Both the position numbers and the translations under genes were made by a program. Below, piece after piece: positions 25,367 through 33,991 of a DNA stretch of 64,000 nt. How positions within the stretch are numbered: the stretch's first letter is position 1; each line of letters begins with the position of its first letter. Where the stretch lies: NCBI GenBank assembly GCA_913019905.1, contig CAJVZD010000020.1, forward strand, positions 1-64,000, read 5' to 3'. The DNA comes from an uncultured Cellvibrionales bacterium. Lineage in GTDB: Bacteria; Pseudomonadota; Gammaproteobacteria; Pseudomonadales; Dasaniaceae. The notes under the pieces were generated by a model. It saw only the letters and a list, made by a program, of their open reading frames with translations. It did no database searches and had not been told where the DNA came from.

Positions 25367-26347
25367 TTATTTAGTTGCCCTCAGCAGCCCTTCTGAATAA
25401 TGCAGCATGCCACCCCGATCAATCAAGATCGCTTCGACCTTGTTCAAACTATTTACCAGCTGTAGACCTTCATCAACTCCTAACACAAATACAGTGGTTG
25501 ACAAAGCATCACTATCGACAGCTAAAGGTGTCAAAATACTAGCACTTTGTAGAGATAAAGCAGACTTCCCCGTTTGCGGGTTTAGAATATGATGAACCCG
25601 AATTTCACCGTCCATATAAAATCGCTCGTAATCCCCCGATGTCGAAATGGCGCTATCGACCAGGGGAATACGAACGGCGTTTTCATCGTCTTTGCGTGGG
25701 TGGCGAATACCAATTAACCAAGGATTGCCACGACGTTCTCCCAATATTCGACTATCACCGCCGGCACTGACAATCGCAGAGGTAATACCCCTGCTCTGCA
25801 GTTCATCAATGGCACGATCAACGGCATAACCTTTTGCAATGCCACCTAAGTCGATTTTCATCTGCGGGTGATTGAATCGGACACTACGTTTCGCTTTATC
25901 TATTTCAATGAGTTTGTAGTTTATTGCCGACAAATTCTTTTTTATCTCGGCATCTACAGGCGATACAGCGTCGCGATAATCGTAAAATCGCCCGACCGAA
26001 GAAAAACTAATATCAAACGCACCGCCACTGACGTTAGAAAAATATAAAGATTTTTCGATCAATGAGAATAATTCAGAGGATACGACAACAGGTTTTTCCG
26101 CTGCATAACTGTTTAGTTTATACAACTCACTGCTGGGAATATAAGGACTCATTCCTTGATCGACAGCGTGCATTTCGTTCATTACTGCCGCCATCGATTT
26201 CTCGGCAGTAGTCTTGTCATCGTGCCAAAGTTCTACGCTCACTTTGGTACCCATAATATCTTCACTAACGCTATACCACTCTGCGTCACTGAGGATGGTG
26301 ATGGCGGCGAAAATTAGAAAAGTTAAAACCCTAGCAAAAATGCTCAT
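25367..26347 (-). CDS. apbE: FAD:protein FMN transferase (ApbE family)
   Basis: 326 residues with a signal segment at about 1-22, so it works outside the cytoplasm. ApbE enzymes split FAD and attach FMN through a phosphoester to Thr or Ser of target proteins, using Mg. Family landmarks are present: MGTKVSVELW near the N-terminus, VDQGMSPYIPSSEL, DLGGIAKGYAVD, AISTSGDYERF, HHILNPQTGKSA, and the metal-binding DALSTT region. The gene is convergent with DUF3570, with a MITE-like element between them. No classic NqrC/RnfG target is encoded in the window, so the nearby DUF3570 or cytochrome proteins are the candidate acceptors. Confidence 0.9.
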   Translation of the reverse strand: MSIFARVLTFLIFAAITILSDAEWYSVSEDIMGTKVSVELWHDDKTTAEKSMAAVMNEMHAVDQGMSPYIPSSELYKLNSYAAEKPVVVSSELFSLIEKSLYFSNVSGGAFDISFSSVGRFYDYRDAVSPVDAEIKKNLSAINYKLIEIDKAKRSVRFNHPQMKIDLGGIAKGYAVDRAIDELQSRGITSAIVSAGGDSRILGERRGNPWLIGIRHPRKDDENAVRIPLVDSAISTSGDYERFYMDGEIRVHHILNPQTGKSALSLQSASILTPLAVDSDALSTTVFVLGVDEGLQLVNSLNKVEAILIDRGGMLHYSEGLLRATK

Positions 26348-26872
26348 GATGGTAGTCTATGTAAAAACGCGAAGAGTAATATAGCAAAGACGAGATGCTA
26401 CACAACTGTCCGCTCGTAATATACAACAATCACTAGAACTAGTGAAAAGTAAAAGGAATACACTAGCCTTGCAGGATCTTCCATAAGGTCTCACCGTAAT
26501 AACTGCCCTGATAATTTTGTGTCCCGCGGCTCCCTGTAATGGCGGCAATTTAATTATCCGGAAGGCAAATCAACTCGCTATCATGTAAAAGCGACGGAAA
26601 GCTCGGATGGGCGGATTGACCGGAAAAAAATAGTCCTCTATTCGGTATGAGAGAGATTCAATAGCCGACACACGCTGTTGAAAACACAGTCCTAATGAAC
26701 CAACTTTCATATAATGAACTCGTGGGGCTACCAGCTTGAAGCCGCCACGTTACCGCCACGCTAAGACAGTACCTGCTTATTAAAATCGATCGTATTCGGC
26801 ATTATCAATGAACCAAAACGCCTGCTATGTTGAACAATGCATCTAAATCAGACCCTACTATCCTGCTTGCAA
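26348..26872. other. Intergenic stretch upstream of apbE and the TetR gene
   Basis: About 525 bases between two divergent start sites. A short frame on the minus strand (26357-26548) shows no family features. Promoters for apbE (leftward) and tetR (rightward) must be here. No repeat or RNA structure stands out. Confidence 0.5.
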
Positions 26873-26909
26873 CTGACCGCCAGTCAGATATACTAATGAC
26901 CAGTAGTCA
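26873..26909. promoter_or_regulatory. Probable TetR operators (two inverted repeats)
   Basis: Two short palindromes sit 24-60 bases before the TetR start: CTGACCGCCAGTCAG (26873-26887) and TGACCAGTAGTCA (26897-26909). Both have TGAC...GTCA arms, 24 bases centre to centre. Such paired sites are typical of autoregulated TetR genes; binding here would control the TetR-IorA-IorB operon. Confidence 0.5.
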
Positions 26910-26932
26910 ATTACAGAATTCGGAATCATCTC

Positions 26933-27613
26933 TTGAACACTGCCAGCCTTAAAAAGCGTGCGCGTACTGACGAGCAAAAGCAACACCGTCGAACAGCCAT
27001 CCTCAATGCAGCCGAAACCCATTTCATCGATGCCGGTTTCGAGAAATTCTCGATGGCAGTCGTCGCAAAACTCGTCGGTTTATCGAAAGGCACGCTGTAT
27101 CTTTACTTTGAGACTCGCGAAGAAATTTTACTGGCACTTTGTCTCGACAAACTTGAGGCATGGGCTCCTCGTCTGACCGCGACTTCAACGCAATGGAATT
27201 CCGATCGGGTATTTATCGAATGCTTCTACGACACTTTGACGACAGATAAAGGGTTAATCAGACTCCTATCTCGTCTGGATAGCGTCATTGAACACAACGT
27301 TTCGCTGGAAAGGCTCATAGCAGCCAAGCGCGCAATGGCAGCGATATTAATTATGCTCGGTGAAACCATCGCTCCCATTCTAAAGTTGGAAAAAGCGCAA
27401 GCTTCAGAGGGAATTAACGCCCTGAGTTCCCTGTTATTAGGTGCGATACAGGTAGACCTCGGTCCGAGCTACGATGAATCAGAGTTTCCGGAAGACGTCC
27501 GACAGCTTATTAACGCTTTTTCTTCTCATGATATGTTTGTCACTAACGGTTGCCGGATTATGTCCGGGATCAGGCGTGACGCAGATAAACCTAAGGAGAT
27601 CCAACCCCAATGA
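26933..27613 (+). CDS. TetR/AcrR family transcriptional regulator
   Basis: 226 residues. The N-terminal helix-turn-helix is clear: ILNAAETHFIDAGFEKFSM then AKLVGLSKGTLYLYFETREE (about 24-65), the TetR signature. The C-terminal half is the ligand-binding helical domain. The start is TTG; no earlier ATG exists and the HTH needs the residues before the first in-frame ATG. Its stop overlaps the IorA-like start by 4 bases, so it is the first gene of the molybdenum-hydroxylase operon and probably represses it through the palindromes just upstream. The inducer is unknown. Confidence 0.9.
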   Translation: MNTASLKKRARTDEQKQHRRTAILNAAETHFIDAGFEKFSMAVVAKLVGLSKGTLYLYFETREEILLALCLDKLEAWAPRLTATSTQWNSDRVFIECFYDTLTTDKGLIRLLSRLDSVIEHNVSLERLIAAKRAMAAILIMLGETIAPILKLEKAQASEGINALSSLLLGAIQVDLGPSYDESEFPEDVRQLINAFSSHDMFVTNGCRIMSGIRRDADKPKEIQPQ

Positions 27614-28098
27614 TCGAGTTTACATTAAATGGCAAAACCGTCCGTTCGGATGACGACCCCAGCACACCACTCCTATGGGTCGTACGGGATACCTTCAAAC
27701 TAAAGGGCTCCAAATTTGGTTGCGGCGCCGGCCTGTGTGGTGCCTGCACCATGCATATTGATGGCGACGCCAGCCGAACCTGCATAACACCTCTTAGTGC
27801 AGTCGCTGGCCGCAACGTCACCACCATTGAAGGACTCGGCACACCCGATGACATGCATCCTTTACAGGAAGCCTGGGTACAGCTCAGCGTGCCGCAGTGT
27901 GGTTACTGCCAATCTGGCCAGATTATGTCGGCCGCATCGCTACTAGAAAAGAACCCTAATCCTTCCAGTACTGAAGTTGATGCTGCCATGTCCGGAAATA
28001 TTTGCCGGTGCGGCTGTTATGTCCGAATTAAAGATGCCGTATTGCAAGTGGCAGGCCAGAATCTTGCCTACAACGCAGCCGAGGAGAGCAAGGCATGA
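27610..28098 (+). CDS. [2Fe-2S] subunit of a molybdenum hydroxylase (IorA-like)
   Basis: 162 residues. The plant-type ferredoxin cluster (Cys in KFGCGAGLCGACTMHI, about 40-55, plus a fourth Cys at RTCITP) and the C-terminal second cluster (QCGYCQSG then NICRCGCY) are complete. This is the small subunit architecture of isoquinoline 1-oxidoreductase/aldehyde oxidases of the xanthine dehydrogenase superfamily. It passes electrons from the Mo subunit encoded immediately downstream (4-base overlap). There is no FAD subunit or cytochrome in the operon, so the external electron acceptor is not evident. Confidence 0.95.
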   Translation: MIEFTLNGKTVRSDDDPSTPLLWVVRDTFKLKGSKFGCGAGLCGACTMHIDGDASRTCITPLSAVAGRNVTTIEGLGTPDDMHPLQEAWVQLSVPQCGYCQSGQIMSAASLLEKNPNPSSTEVDAAMSGNICRCGCYVRIKDAVLQVAGQNLAYNAAEESKA

Positions 28099-30293
28099 AC
28101 ACAACAAACATGTCCCGCAGAAAGTTTCTTAAGACCACGAGCGTTATAGGTGGCGGATTGGTCGTGGGTTTCTCTATGACCGGGTGTGCATCCGGAAAAT
28201 TACCCATCGCATTGTCTGAAGGTGCATTTATACCGAATGCATTTCTGCAAATAACACCAGAAAATACGGTCCGTTTCTATTGCCCTCGTGACGAGATGGG
28301 ACAGGGCGTTACCACCGGACTCGGCACATTGATTGGCGAAGAACTAGACGTGCATCCAAAAGACATGGAGATCGAATTCTCCGGCGTTCACAGCGACTAC
28401 AACAATCCGGATTTTGGCGTTCAGGCTACTGGTGGCAGCAGTTCACTCAAAGCGCATTACCTTCATTTGCGCCAAGTTGGAGCCAATACTCGCGCACTGT
28501 TAGTTGACGCGGCATCGAAAAATCTCGGTGTCTCAGTCGGAGATATTGCCACCGAAGACGGGCACATAGTGGTCGCAGGCAAGCGCTACCCCTACGGCCA
28601 GTTTGTCGGCACAGCTGCAACGATGAACACCAGCGACGAAGCACCCCTAAAATCCAATACGAACTTCCGCTACATCGGTAAAGAATTTTCCCGCGTTGAT
28701 GCCACGGTCAAATCCACCGGAACCGCGGAATACGGTATTGATATCGATATACCCGGTATGCATCACGCGGTTGTTAAACGTTCACCGGTGGCCGGCGCAA
28801 AACTCAAATCCGTTGACAAGTCAAAGGCCCAAAACATGCCGGGCGTCACGGATGTTGTTGAGATATCCAGTGGTGTCGCCGTGGTCGCTGAAAAATACTG
28901 GCAGGCGAAAACCGCCGCCGAAAAACTCTCACCGGTGTGGGAAGAAGTGGCATTGGCAAAGGTAGACACCGAAACAGTACGGCAAGATTACATCGCTGCG
29001 ATGAAGAATGATGACGGTATTTCCGATACCGATGAGGGCGATGTGGAAGCCGGGCTTGACACGGCAGACCACATCATTGAAGCAGAGTACTGGGCACCTT
29101 ACCTTGCCCACGCGCCATTGGAACCAATGAATGCCGTCGTTCGGATTGAAAATGGCGAGGCAGACGTTTGGTCCGGCACTCAGGGTATCGTTGCGGCACG
29201 GGGTCTGGTATCTCGTTTCTCAGACATTCCCGTAGAAAAGGTTCGTGCCCACAATACCTATCTTGGTGGAGCCTTTGGCCGCCGCGGCACGCTAACCCAT
29301 GTTATTGAGGCGACGGAAGTTGCCGTCGCAACGAATAAGCCGATCCACCTTCTTTGGTCCCGGGAAGACGATATTCGCAACGGCGTATACCGTCCAGCGT
29401 CACTGATGAAGATTAGAGCAGGCCTGAAAGACGATGGCAGCATTACCGCCTGGCAGGCAAAAAGGGTCGGGGGCAACATAACACCCAAGACGCTGGAAAA
29501 TATGATGCCGGCACTGTTCCCCGGTCTAGGCGATGGCACCATTGACTTCATGGTGGGTTTATCCCGTAATGTTTTTGCCGGCTGGATGGTCGATCATTCA
29601 AGCGTCGAAGGACTCTTCGAAGACTATGATACCGCCAATAAAACGGTCGATCATGTCACTGTCGAACACGATGTACCACTCACCTTCTGGCGCTCAGTCG
29701 GGCACTCTTACACCTCTTTTGCCAAAGAAGGCATGGTCGATGAGTTAGCAGAAAAAGCCGGTATGGATCCCGTTGAGTTTCGGGTCAAAAATACCCAGAA
29801 CAATCCTCGCCTCAACAATGTCATCAGAGTGGCACAGCAACGTATGGAAAAAATGCGCCCAGCCGATGGTCATTACCTGGGGTTTGCTGCGCACAATTCA
29901 TTTTCTACCGATGTTGCGGAGATCGCTGAAATCTCTATCGAAGGGAATGAGATCAAAGTACATAAGGTCACCTGTGTTGTGGATTGTGGTATCGCTGTTA
30001 ATCCGGATATCGTTCGCGCGCAAATGGAGGGCGCGGTCATGTTTGGTTTGACCGCCGCATTATATGGGGATCTGGATCTGGAAAAAGGTGCCTTCAAGCA
30101 GAGCAACTTCCACGATTATCCCATTCTGAGAATGAGTGAAGCGCCAGCAGTTGAAGTCATTATTATCGACAGCGGCACTGAACCCACCGGGGTCGGTGAA
30201 CCAGGATTACCGCCGATCGCTCCAGCGGTAGCGAGCGCCGTATTTAAAGCTACCGGGCAACGACTGCGATCCCTACCTCTCAAATTGGCCTGA
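28095..30293 (+). CDS. Molybdopterin-binding subunit, xanthine dehydrogenase family (IorB-like)
   Basis: 732 residues. A Tat signal (SRRKFLKTTSVIGG, residues 7-20) indicates export as a folded Mo-enzyme. The body has the duplicated aldehyde-oxidase/xanthine-dehydrogenase Mo-cofactor domains: GQGVTTGLGT, ATGGSSSLKAHY, GGAFGRRG, and GVGEPGLPPIAPAVASAVF with the catalytic Glu near the C-terminus. This is the isoquinoline 1-oxidoreductase beta-subunit type, which hydroxylates N-heterocycles or oxidises aldehydes at the Mo centre. It starts inside the IorA stop (ATGA) and ends at a strong hairpin. The substrate is unknown, but a catabolic region follows. Confidence 0.9.
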   Translation: MNTTNMSRRKFLKTTSVIGGGLVVGFSMTGCASGKLPIALSEGAFIPNAFLQITPENTVRFYCPRDEMGQGVTTGLGTLIGEELDVHPKDMEIEFSGVHSDYNNPDFGVQATGGSSSLKAHYLHLRQVGANTRALLVDAASKNLGVSVGDIATEDGHIVVAGKRYPYGQFVGTAATMNTSDEAPLKSNTNFRYIGKEFSRVDATVKSTGTAEYGIDIDIPGMHHAVVKRSPVAGAKLKSVDKSKAQNMPGVTDVVEISSGVAVVAEKYWQAKTAAEKLSPVWEEVALAKVDTETVRQDYIAAMKNDDGISDTDEGDVEAGLDTADHIIEAEYWAPYLAHAPLEPMNAVVRIENGEADVWSGTQGIVAARGLVSRFSDIPVEKVRAHNTYLGGAFGRRGTLTHVIEATEVAVATNKPIHLLWSREDDIRNGVYRPASLMKIRAGLKDDGSITAWQAKRVGGNITPKTLENMMPALFPGLGDGTIDFMVGLSRNVFAGWMVDHSSVEGLFEDYDTANKTVDHVTVEHDVPLTFWRSVGHSYTSFAKEGMVDELAEKAGMDPVEFRVKNTQNNPRLNNVIRVAQQRMEKMRPADGHYLGFAAHNSFSTDVAEIAEISIEGNEIKVHKVTCVVDCGIAVNPDIVRAQMEGAVMFGLTAALYGDLDLEKGAFKQSNFHDYPILRMSEAPAVEVIIIDSGTEPTGVGEPGLPPIAPAVASAVFKATGQRLRSLPLKLA

Positions 30294-30299
30294 AGCTAT

Positions 30300-30343
30300 T
30301 AACTGCGCCGGTGTAATACAGGCGCAGTTATTCCATCTCTTTT
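30300..30343 (+). terminator. Hairpin terminator after the IorAB operon
   Basis: A perfect 10-bp stem TAACTGCGCC / GGCGCAGTTA with an 11-base loop starts 6 bases after the IorB stop and is followed by a T-rich stretch (TTCCATCTCTTTTT). The T tract is interrupted, so termination may be partial. Confidence 0.65.
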
Positions 30344-30429
30344 TCGCCCATAATTCGACATTGCCAGTAAGACAAACAGATTATAATTGAGTTATGCTAC
30401 GCGTATCTTTTGTTAAATCCGAGCAGCCA

Positions 30430-31392
30430 ATGATTGAAATTAAACACCGCACCGTCTCTGCAAACAACATCCGCATCCACTTAGCCGAAGCAGGAGAAGG
30501 CCCCACTGTCTTGATGATTCATGGTTTTCCCGAATCCTGGTACTCGTGGCGCGAACAACTACCGGTGTTAGCTGAACAGGGCTATCACGCCGTTGCAATG
30601 GATGTACGAGGCTACGGCCGCTCTTCAAAACCCGATCAGGTTGAAGACTACCGCATGTTAAAGAAAGTGGCTGATGTCGCCGGTGTTGTGCAAGCTATCG
30701 ACAATGGTAAGGTCACTGTCGTAGGTCACGATTGGGGCGCGCCAATCGCATGGAACTCCGCTCTGCTGCGGCCTGACTTGTTTAACGGCGTCGCCGGTTT
30801 ATCTGTCCCCTTCTCTCCGGGTGGCGGCGCAATGCGGCCTACGGAAATGTTTGCCCTAATGTCTCAAGAAGAGGACTTTTATATTAACCATTTCCAAAAA
30901 GTCGGCAAAGCGGAGAAAGAGATAGAAGAGGACATCAAGCAATGGATTCTAGGCTTTTACTGGTGCGCAGGGGGTGACATCGTCAATGGACCCAATGTCA
31001 GTGCGGTGACAAAAGGCGGGAAATTAAAGGACAAGTTCGTCTATCCAGAAAAAATGCCAGCCTGGATGTCGGAACAAGACCTGGATATTTACACGAGGGA
31101 ATTCGAGTATTCGGGGTTTTTCGGACCTCTCAACCGCTATCGCAATGTCGATCGTGACTGGGAAGACCTTGCCGCGTTTGCAGGCCAGCCGATTACCATT
31201 CCAGCGATGTTTATCGGTGGTGAGAAAGACGGACCTACCCAGTGGGGAGCAGCGGCCATTGCAAAATATAATGAAACCCTGCCAAAATTATTCAAGAGTG
31301 AAATTTTGCCGGGTGCCGGCCACTGGATCCAACAAGAACGTGCTTCGCGCACCAATGAACTCTTGTTGGAATTTTTGGACAGCCTGAAGTAG
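30430..31392 (+). CDS. Alpha/beta hydrolase, epoxide-hydrolase-like
   Basis: 320 residues from the ATG at 30430; an ATG at 30394 would add 12 residues. The fold motifs are HGFPESWYSWREQLP (oxyanion-hole HGFPE), DVRGYGRSSKP, the nucleophile elbow VVGHDWGAPIAW (Asp as nucleophile) and GAGHWIQQER with the catalytic His. Asp-nucleophile plus HGFPE is the soluble epoxide hydrolase/haloalkane dehalogenase branch; the length and cap region fit epoxide hydrolase. It has no signal peptide. It follows the IorAB operon but is separated from it by a hairpin, so it probably has its own promoter. Confidence 0.9.
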   Translation: MIEIKHRTVSANNIRIHLAEAGEGPTVLMIHGFPESWYSWREQLPVLAEQGYHAVAMDVRGYGRSSKPDQVEDYRMLKKVADVAGVVQAIDNGKVTVVGHDWGAPIAWNSALLRPDLFNGVAGLSVPFSPGGGAMRPTEMFALMSQEEDFYINHFQKVGKAEKEIEEDIKQWILGFYWCAGGDIVNGPNVSAVTKGGKLKDKFVYPEKMPAWMSEQDLDIYTREFEYSGFFGPLNRYRNVDRDWEDLAAFAGQPITIPAMFIGGEKDGPTQWGAAAIAKYNETLPKLFKSEILPGAGHWIQQERASRTNELLLEFLDSLK

Positions 31393-31589
31393 CCAATAAT
31401 TTATTGGACTATCGACTGGCCATCCGTCCGAGTGCGTAATTTTCTTTGCGCCTTTAAATCCAAGGGGCTCGCAAACATAACCACACACATTGTTACTGTC
31501 CATGAGCTGAACTTTACCGACACCTAATGATGCTAGTGCCGCTCACGAAACTGCCACGCTGAATGGTAGGAATGGATCAGAATACTGCA

Positions 31590-32519
31590 TTAGCGCAAAT
31601 TACATGAGTTTCTCAACCTTTCGGCTATCTCTCCCGCGCCCTGAACACATAGGGCATCATTTGGTGCCACCACTTTTAAATTCATGATACTGCATCCGTT
31701 CTGAACATAGGGCGAAAGATAGTCCGCAACGTCCTCCGGTGTACCGTAAGGTGTGTACTTTTCAAACCTCTCGAAAGGTATTTTGTAAAATGCCTCCATT
31801 TCTCGCGCAACCAATGCACGAGCTTCGGCTTTAGTATCGGCAATGCCAACCCAAGGTTGATAACCATGTTGCCAATCAACCTGACGACCTGACTCAGAGG
31901 CGAAGTTATCAATTATTGCCAAGGCGTCTTTAAAACGCTTTACTGAACACCAAGTAGCAATCCAGCCATCACCAAAGTGCGCCGCGCGTTTTAGTGCAGC
32001 GTCGGAACGCCCACCGATGATGATCGGGATCTGGTCGCCAACAACTGGCTGAATACGGGCATTATCGACAGAAAATATCTCACCTTCAAAATCGACTGTC
32101 TCTCCAGCCATTAATCCTCGCAAAATCTGCAGCGACTCGTTTGTTCGCTTGCCGCGAGTAGTCGGATCGACACCACAGACTTCGATTTCATGGCGGTCCT
32201 CACCACCAATGCCAACTCCAAACATTGTGCGACCCGGTGCGATTTTATGCATCGTAGCAAGTTGCCTTGCAACCGGAAGCGGGTGCCGAAGCGGTAACAA
32301 ATAAATGCTAATCATCACGCCCAAACTAGGATTTAATTGCGAGAGCGCCGCAATTTCAACGAATCCATCAGTACCGGAACCATCGTGAAAAGAGACGTGA
32401 TCGGCCATATACATATGATCGATTTTGGCTTGATCCACCGCCTCGAGCAGGGCAGTTTTTTCTTTAAAAGAACTATTCCAGAAGTTGGACGGTGTTGCCA
32501 GACCTATTTTAAGTGCCAT
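31590..32519 (-). CDS. LLM class flavin-dependent oxidoreductase
   Basis: 309 residues from the ATG at 32519, which has an AGGAAT binding site; a start at 32549 would add 10 residues. The luciferase-like TIM barrel is recognisable: KIGLATPSNF at the start, YMADHVSFHDG, LRHPLPVARQLATM, RTMFGVGIGGED, and IIIGGRSDAALKRAAHFGDG. These F420- or FMN-dependent enzymes do monooxygenation or hydride transfer. The family is broad, so the substrate is open. It is on the minus strand together with the acyl-CoA-dehydrogenase-like gene, 137 bases away, and the two may share a transcript. Confidence 0.9.
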   Translation of the reverse strand: MALKIGLATPSNFWNSSFKEKTALLEAVDQAKIDHMYMADHVSFHDGSGTDGFVEIAALSQLNPSLGVMISIYLLPLRHPLPVARQLATMHKIAPGRTMFGVGIGGEDRHEIEVCGVDPTTRGKRTNESLQILRGLMAGETVDFEGEIFSVDNARIQPVVGDQIPIIIGGRSDAALKRAAHFGDGWIATWCSVKRFKDALAIIDNFASESGRQVDWQHGYQPWVGIADTKAEARALVAREMEAFYKIPFERFEKYTPYGTPEDVADYLSPYVQNGCSIMNLKVVAPNDALCVQGAGEIAERLRNSCNLR

Positions 32520-32656
32520 TATTATTCCTATTAGTAAGCGCTCCGGCAATCTTCGATGCGACTTAGCGGTTTTATCGCATAAGCGACAAAGGGTTAACGG
32601 ATATTGATCTTCCTATTCGAATAAAGGTCTGTCAAAAGCAGATCTATTCGACACGT

Positions 32657-33844
32657 TCAAAGCTGATCAACATTGGTATCAATACCCACCAACAACCTAC
32701 CGACGAGTTCGAGCGTCGATTCATTCACCATCATATGCTGTGTGGCGACGTGTACATCGCGAAAATACCGCTGTATCGGGCTACGTAGATAGACAGAGGT
32801 TCCTCCAGCCAACTTATAGATACTATCGACAACCTCTGCAGCCGATTGCACAGCATGCGTAGTGGCTAGTCGCACATCACGCCTTGCTTCAACGGTTGGT
32901 GCATCATTTTCTAACGCCAATTGCCAGGCGGTTGAAATGGCATCATAGAAAAAAAGTCGAGCAGAACGTAATTTTGCTTCTGCCTCAGCCACTTGTTTAT
33001 GAGTGGCGGGTTTCATAGCCAAGGGCTTCGAACTACCCTGAGGCGTTTTCTGTTTGGCGAGAGCGATAAATTCATTCAAACTTGCCCTGGCAATACCCAG
33101 CGCGACTGCACCGATGCCAATACCTAAAAAGGCAAAAAGCGGGAAACTATGGATGGCACCTTGCGGTGTATTTTCTCGAAAAGCATCAAACGTCATAAAT
33201 TCAGGAACAAATACGCCCTCTACTTTAAAATCCGTAGATCCGGTACCTTTTAATCCAGTAACGTGCCAGGTATCTAGAAGTTCAACATCGCTAACAGGCA
33301 TAAAGAATGAACGCTGATCGGGTCGACCATTTGCTAGTTTAAGTAGCTCTCCCGATTCGTCGACGAGGAAACCACCAGCGGAGAGGTAGGTCGCATTCCG
33401 CGACCCGGAACCCCATTGCCATTGTCCGGTTAGTTTAAAACCTTTCATGCCATTTTCTTCACAGGCAATCGCACGCCCCATCGGCGCAAACACACCCGCT
33501 GTAATTGCCTGCGTATCAGACAGTAATTCGACTGCAACCTGGGTCGGCAAATTCGTCACCGACAAAGCTGAGGTAATACCAATGAAAACCACCCAGGCTG
33601 TCGAAGCGTCTGATTGGGCCAGCGCTTCTACCAACAGCGCGTAGTCCAGCGGTGACCTGCCCAGCCCACCGAATTTTTTGGGGTTACATAATCGATACAA
33701 GCCCAATTCTGCAAGACGGTCAGCGATATCCTGAGAAACAAACCCTTGTCCCTCAAATTCCTCCGCCCTACTTCGTAACTCTTCCGCAAACGTACCCGCC
33801 AAAGCGACCACATCCACATCATCTTCTATAAATTTATTATTCAT
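32657..33844 (-). CDS. Acyl-CoA dehydrogenase fold flavoprotein
   Basis: 395 residues from the ATG at 33844, preceded by AAGGAG seven bases upstream; a start at 33886 is less supported. The fold landmarks are RLAELGLYRLCNPKKFGGLG, the Ser/Thr-rich middle domain GQWQWGSGSRNATYLSAGGF, and the helical C-terminus with ARRDVRLATTHAVQSAAEV and HVATQHMMVNESTLELVGR. The missing typical catalytic Glu region and these motifs recall the HsaA/DszC-type flavin monooxygenases within this superfamily as much as true dehydrogenases, so the reaction could be hydroxylation. It works in the cytoplasm. Confidence 0.85.
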   Translation of the reverse strand: MNNKFIEDDVDVVALAGTFAEELRSRAEEFEGQGFVSQDIADRLAELGLYRLCNPKKFGGLGRSPLDYALLVEALAQSDASTAWVVFIGITSALSVTNLPTQVAVELLSDTQAITAGVFAPMGRAIACEENGMKGFKLTGQWQWGSGSRNATYLSAGGFLVDESGELLKLANGRPDQRSFFMPVSDVELLDTWHVTGLKGTGSTDFKVEGVFVPEFMTFDAFRENTPQGAIHSFPLFAFLGIGIGAVALGIARASLNEFIALAKQKTPQGSSKPLAMKPATHKQVAEAEAKLRSARLFFYDAISTAWQLALENDAPTVEARRDVRLATTHAVQSAAEVVDSIYKLAGGTSVYLRSPIQRYFRDVHVATQHMMVNESTLELVGRLLVGIDTNVDQL

Positions 33845-33991
33845 TATTAACTCCTTGGTGAAATGTGACGACATCAGTTTCGTCACGTGTTTTTTGGCAT
33901 TTTCCCAAATTCAAGAATTGATAATTATTGTGTGATATCGTGCACCATCCACATAGGGCATTTTGGGCCAGACAAGTAGGCATTATAGGTC

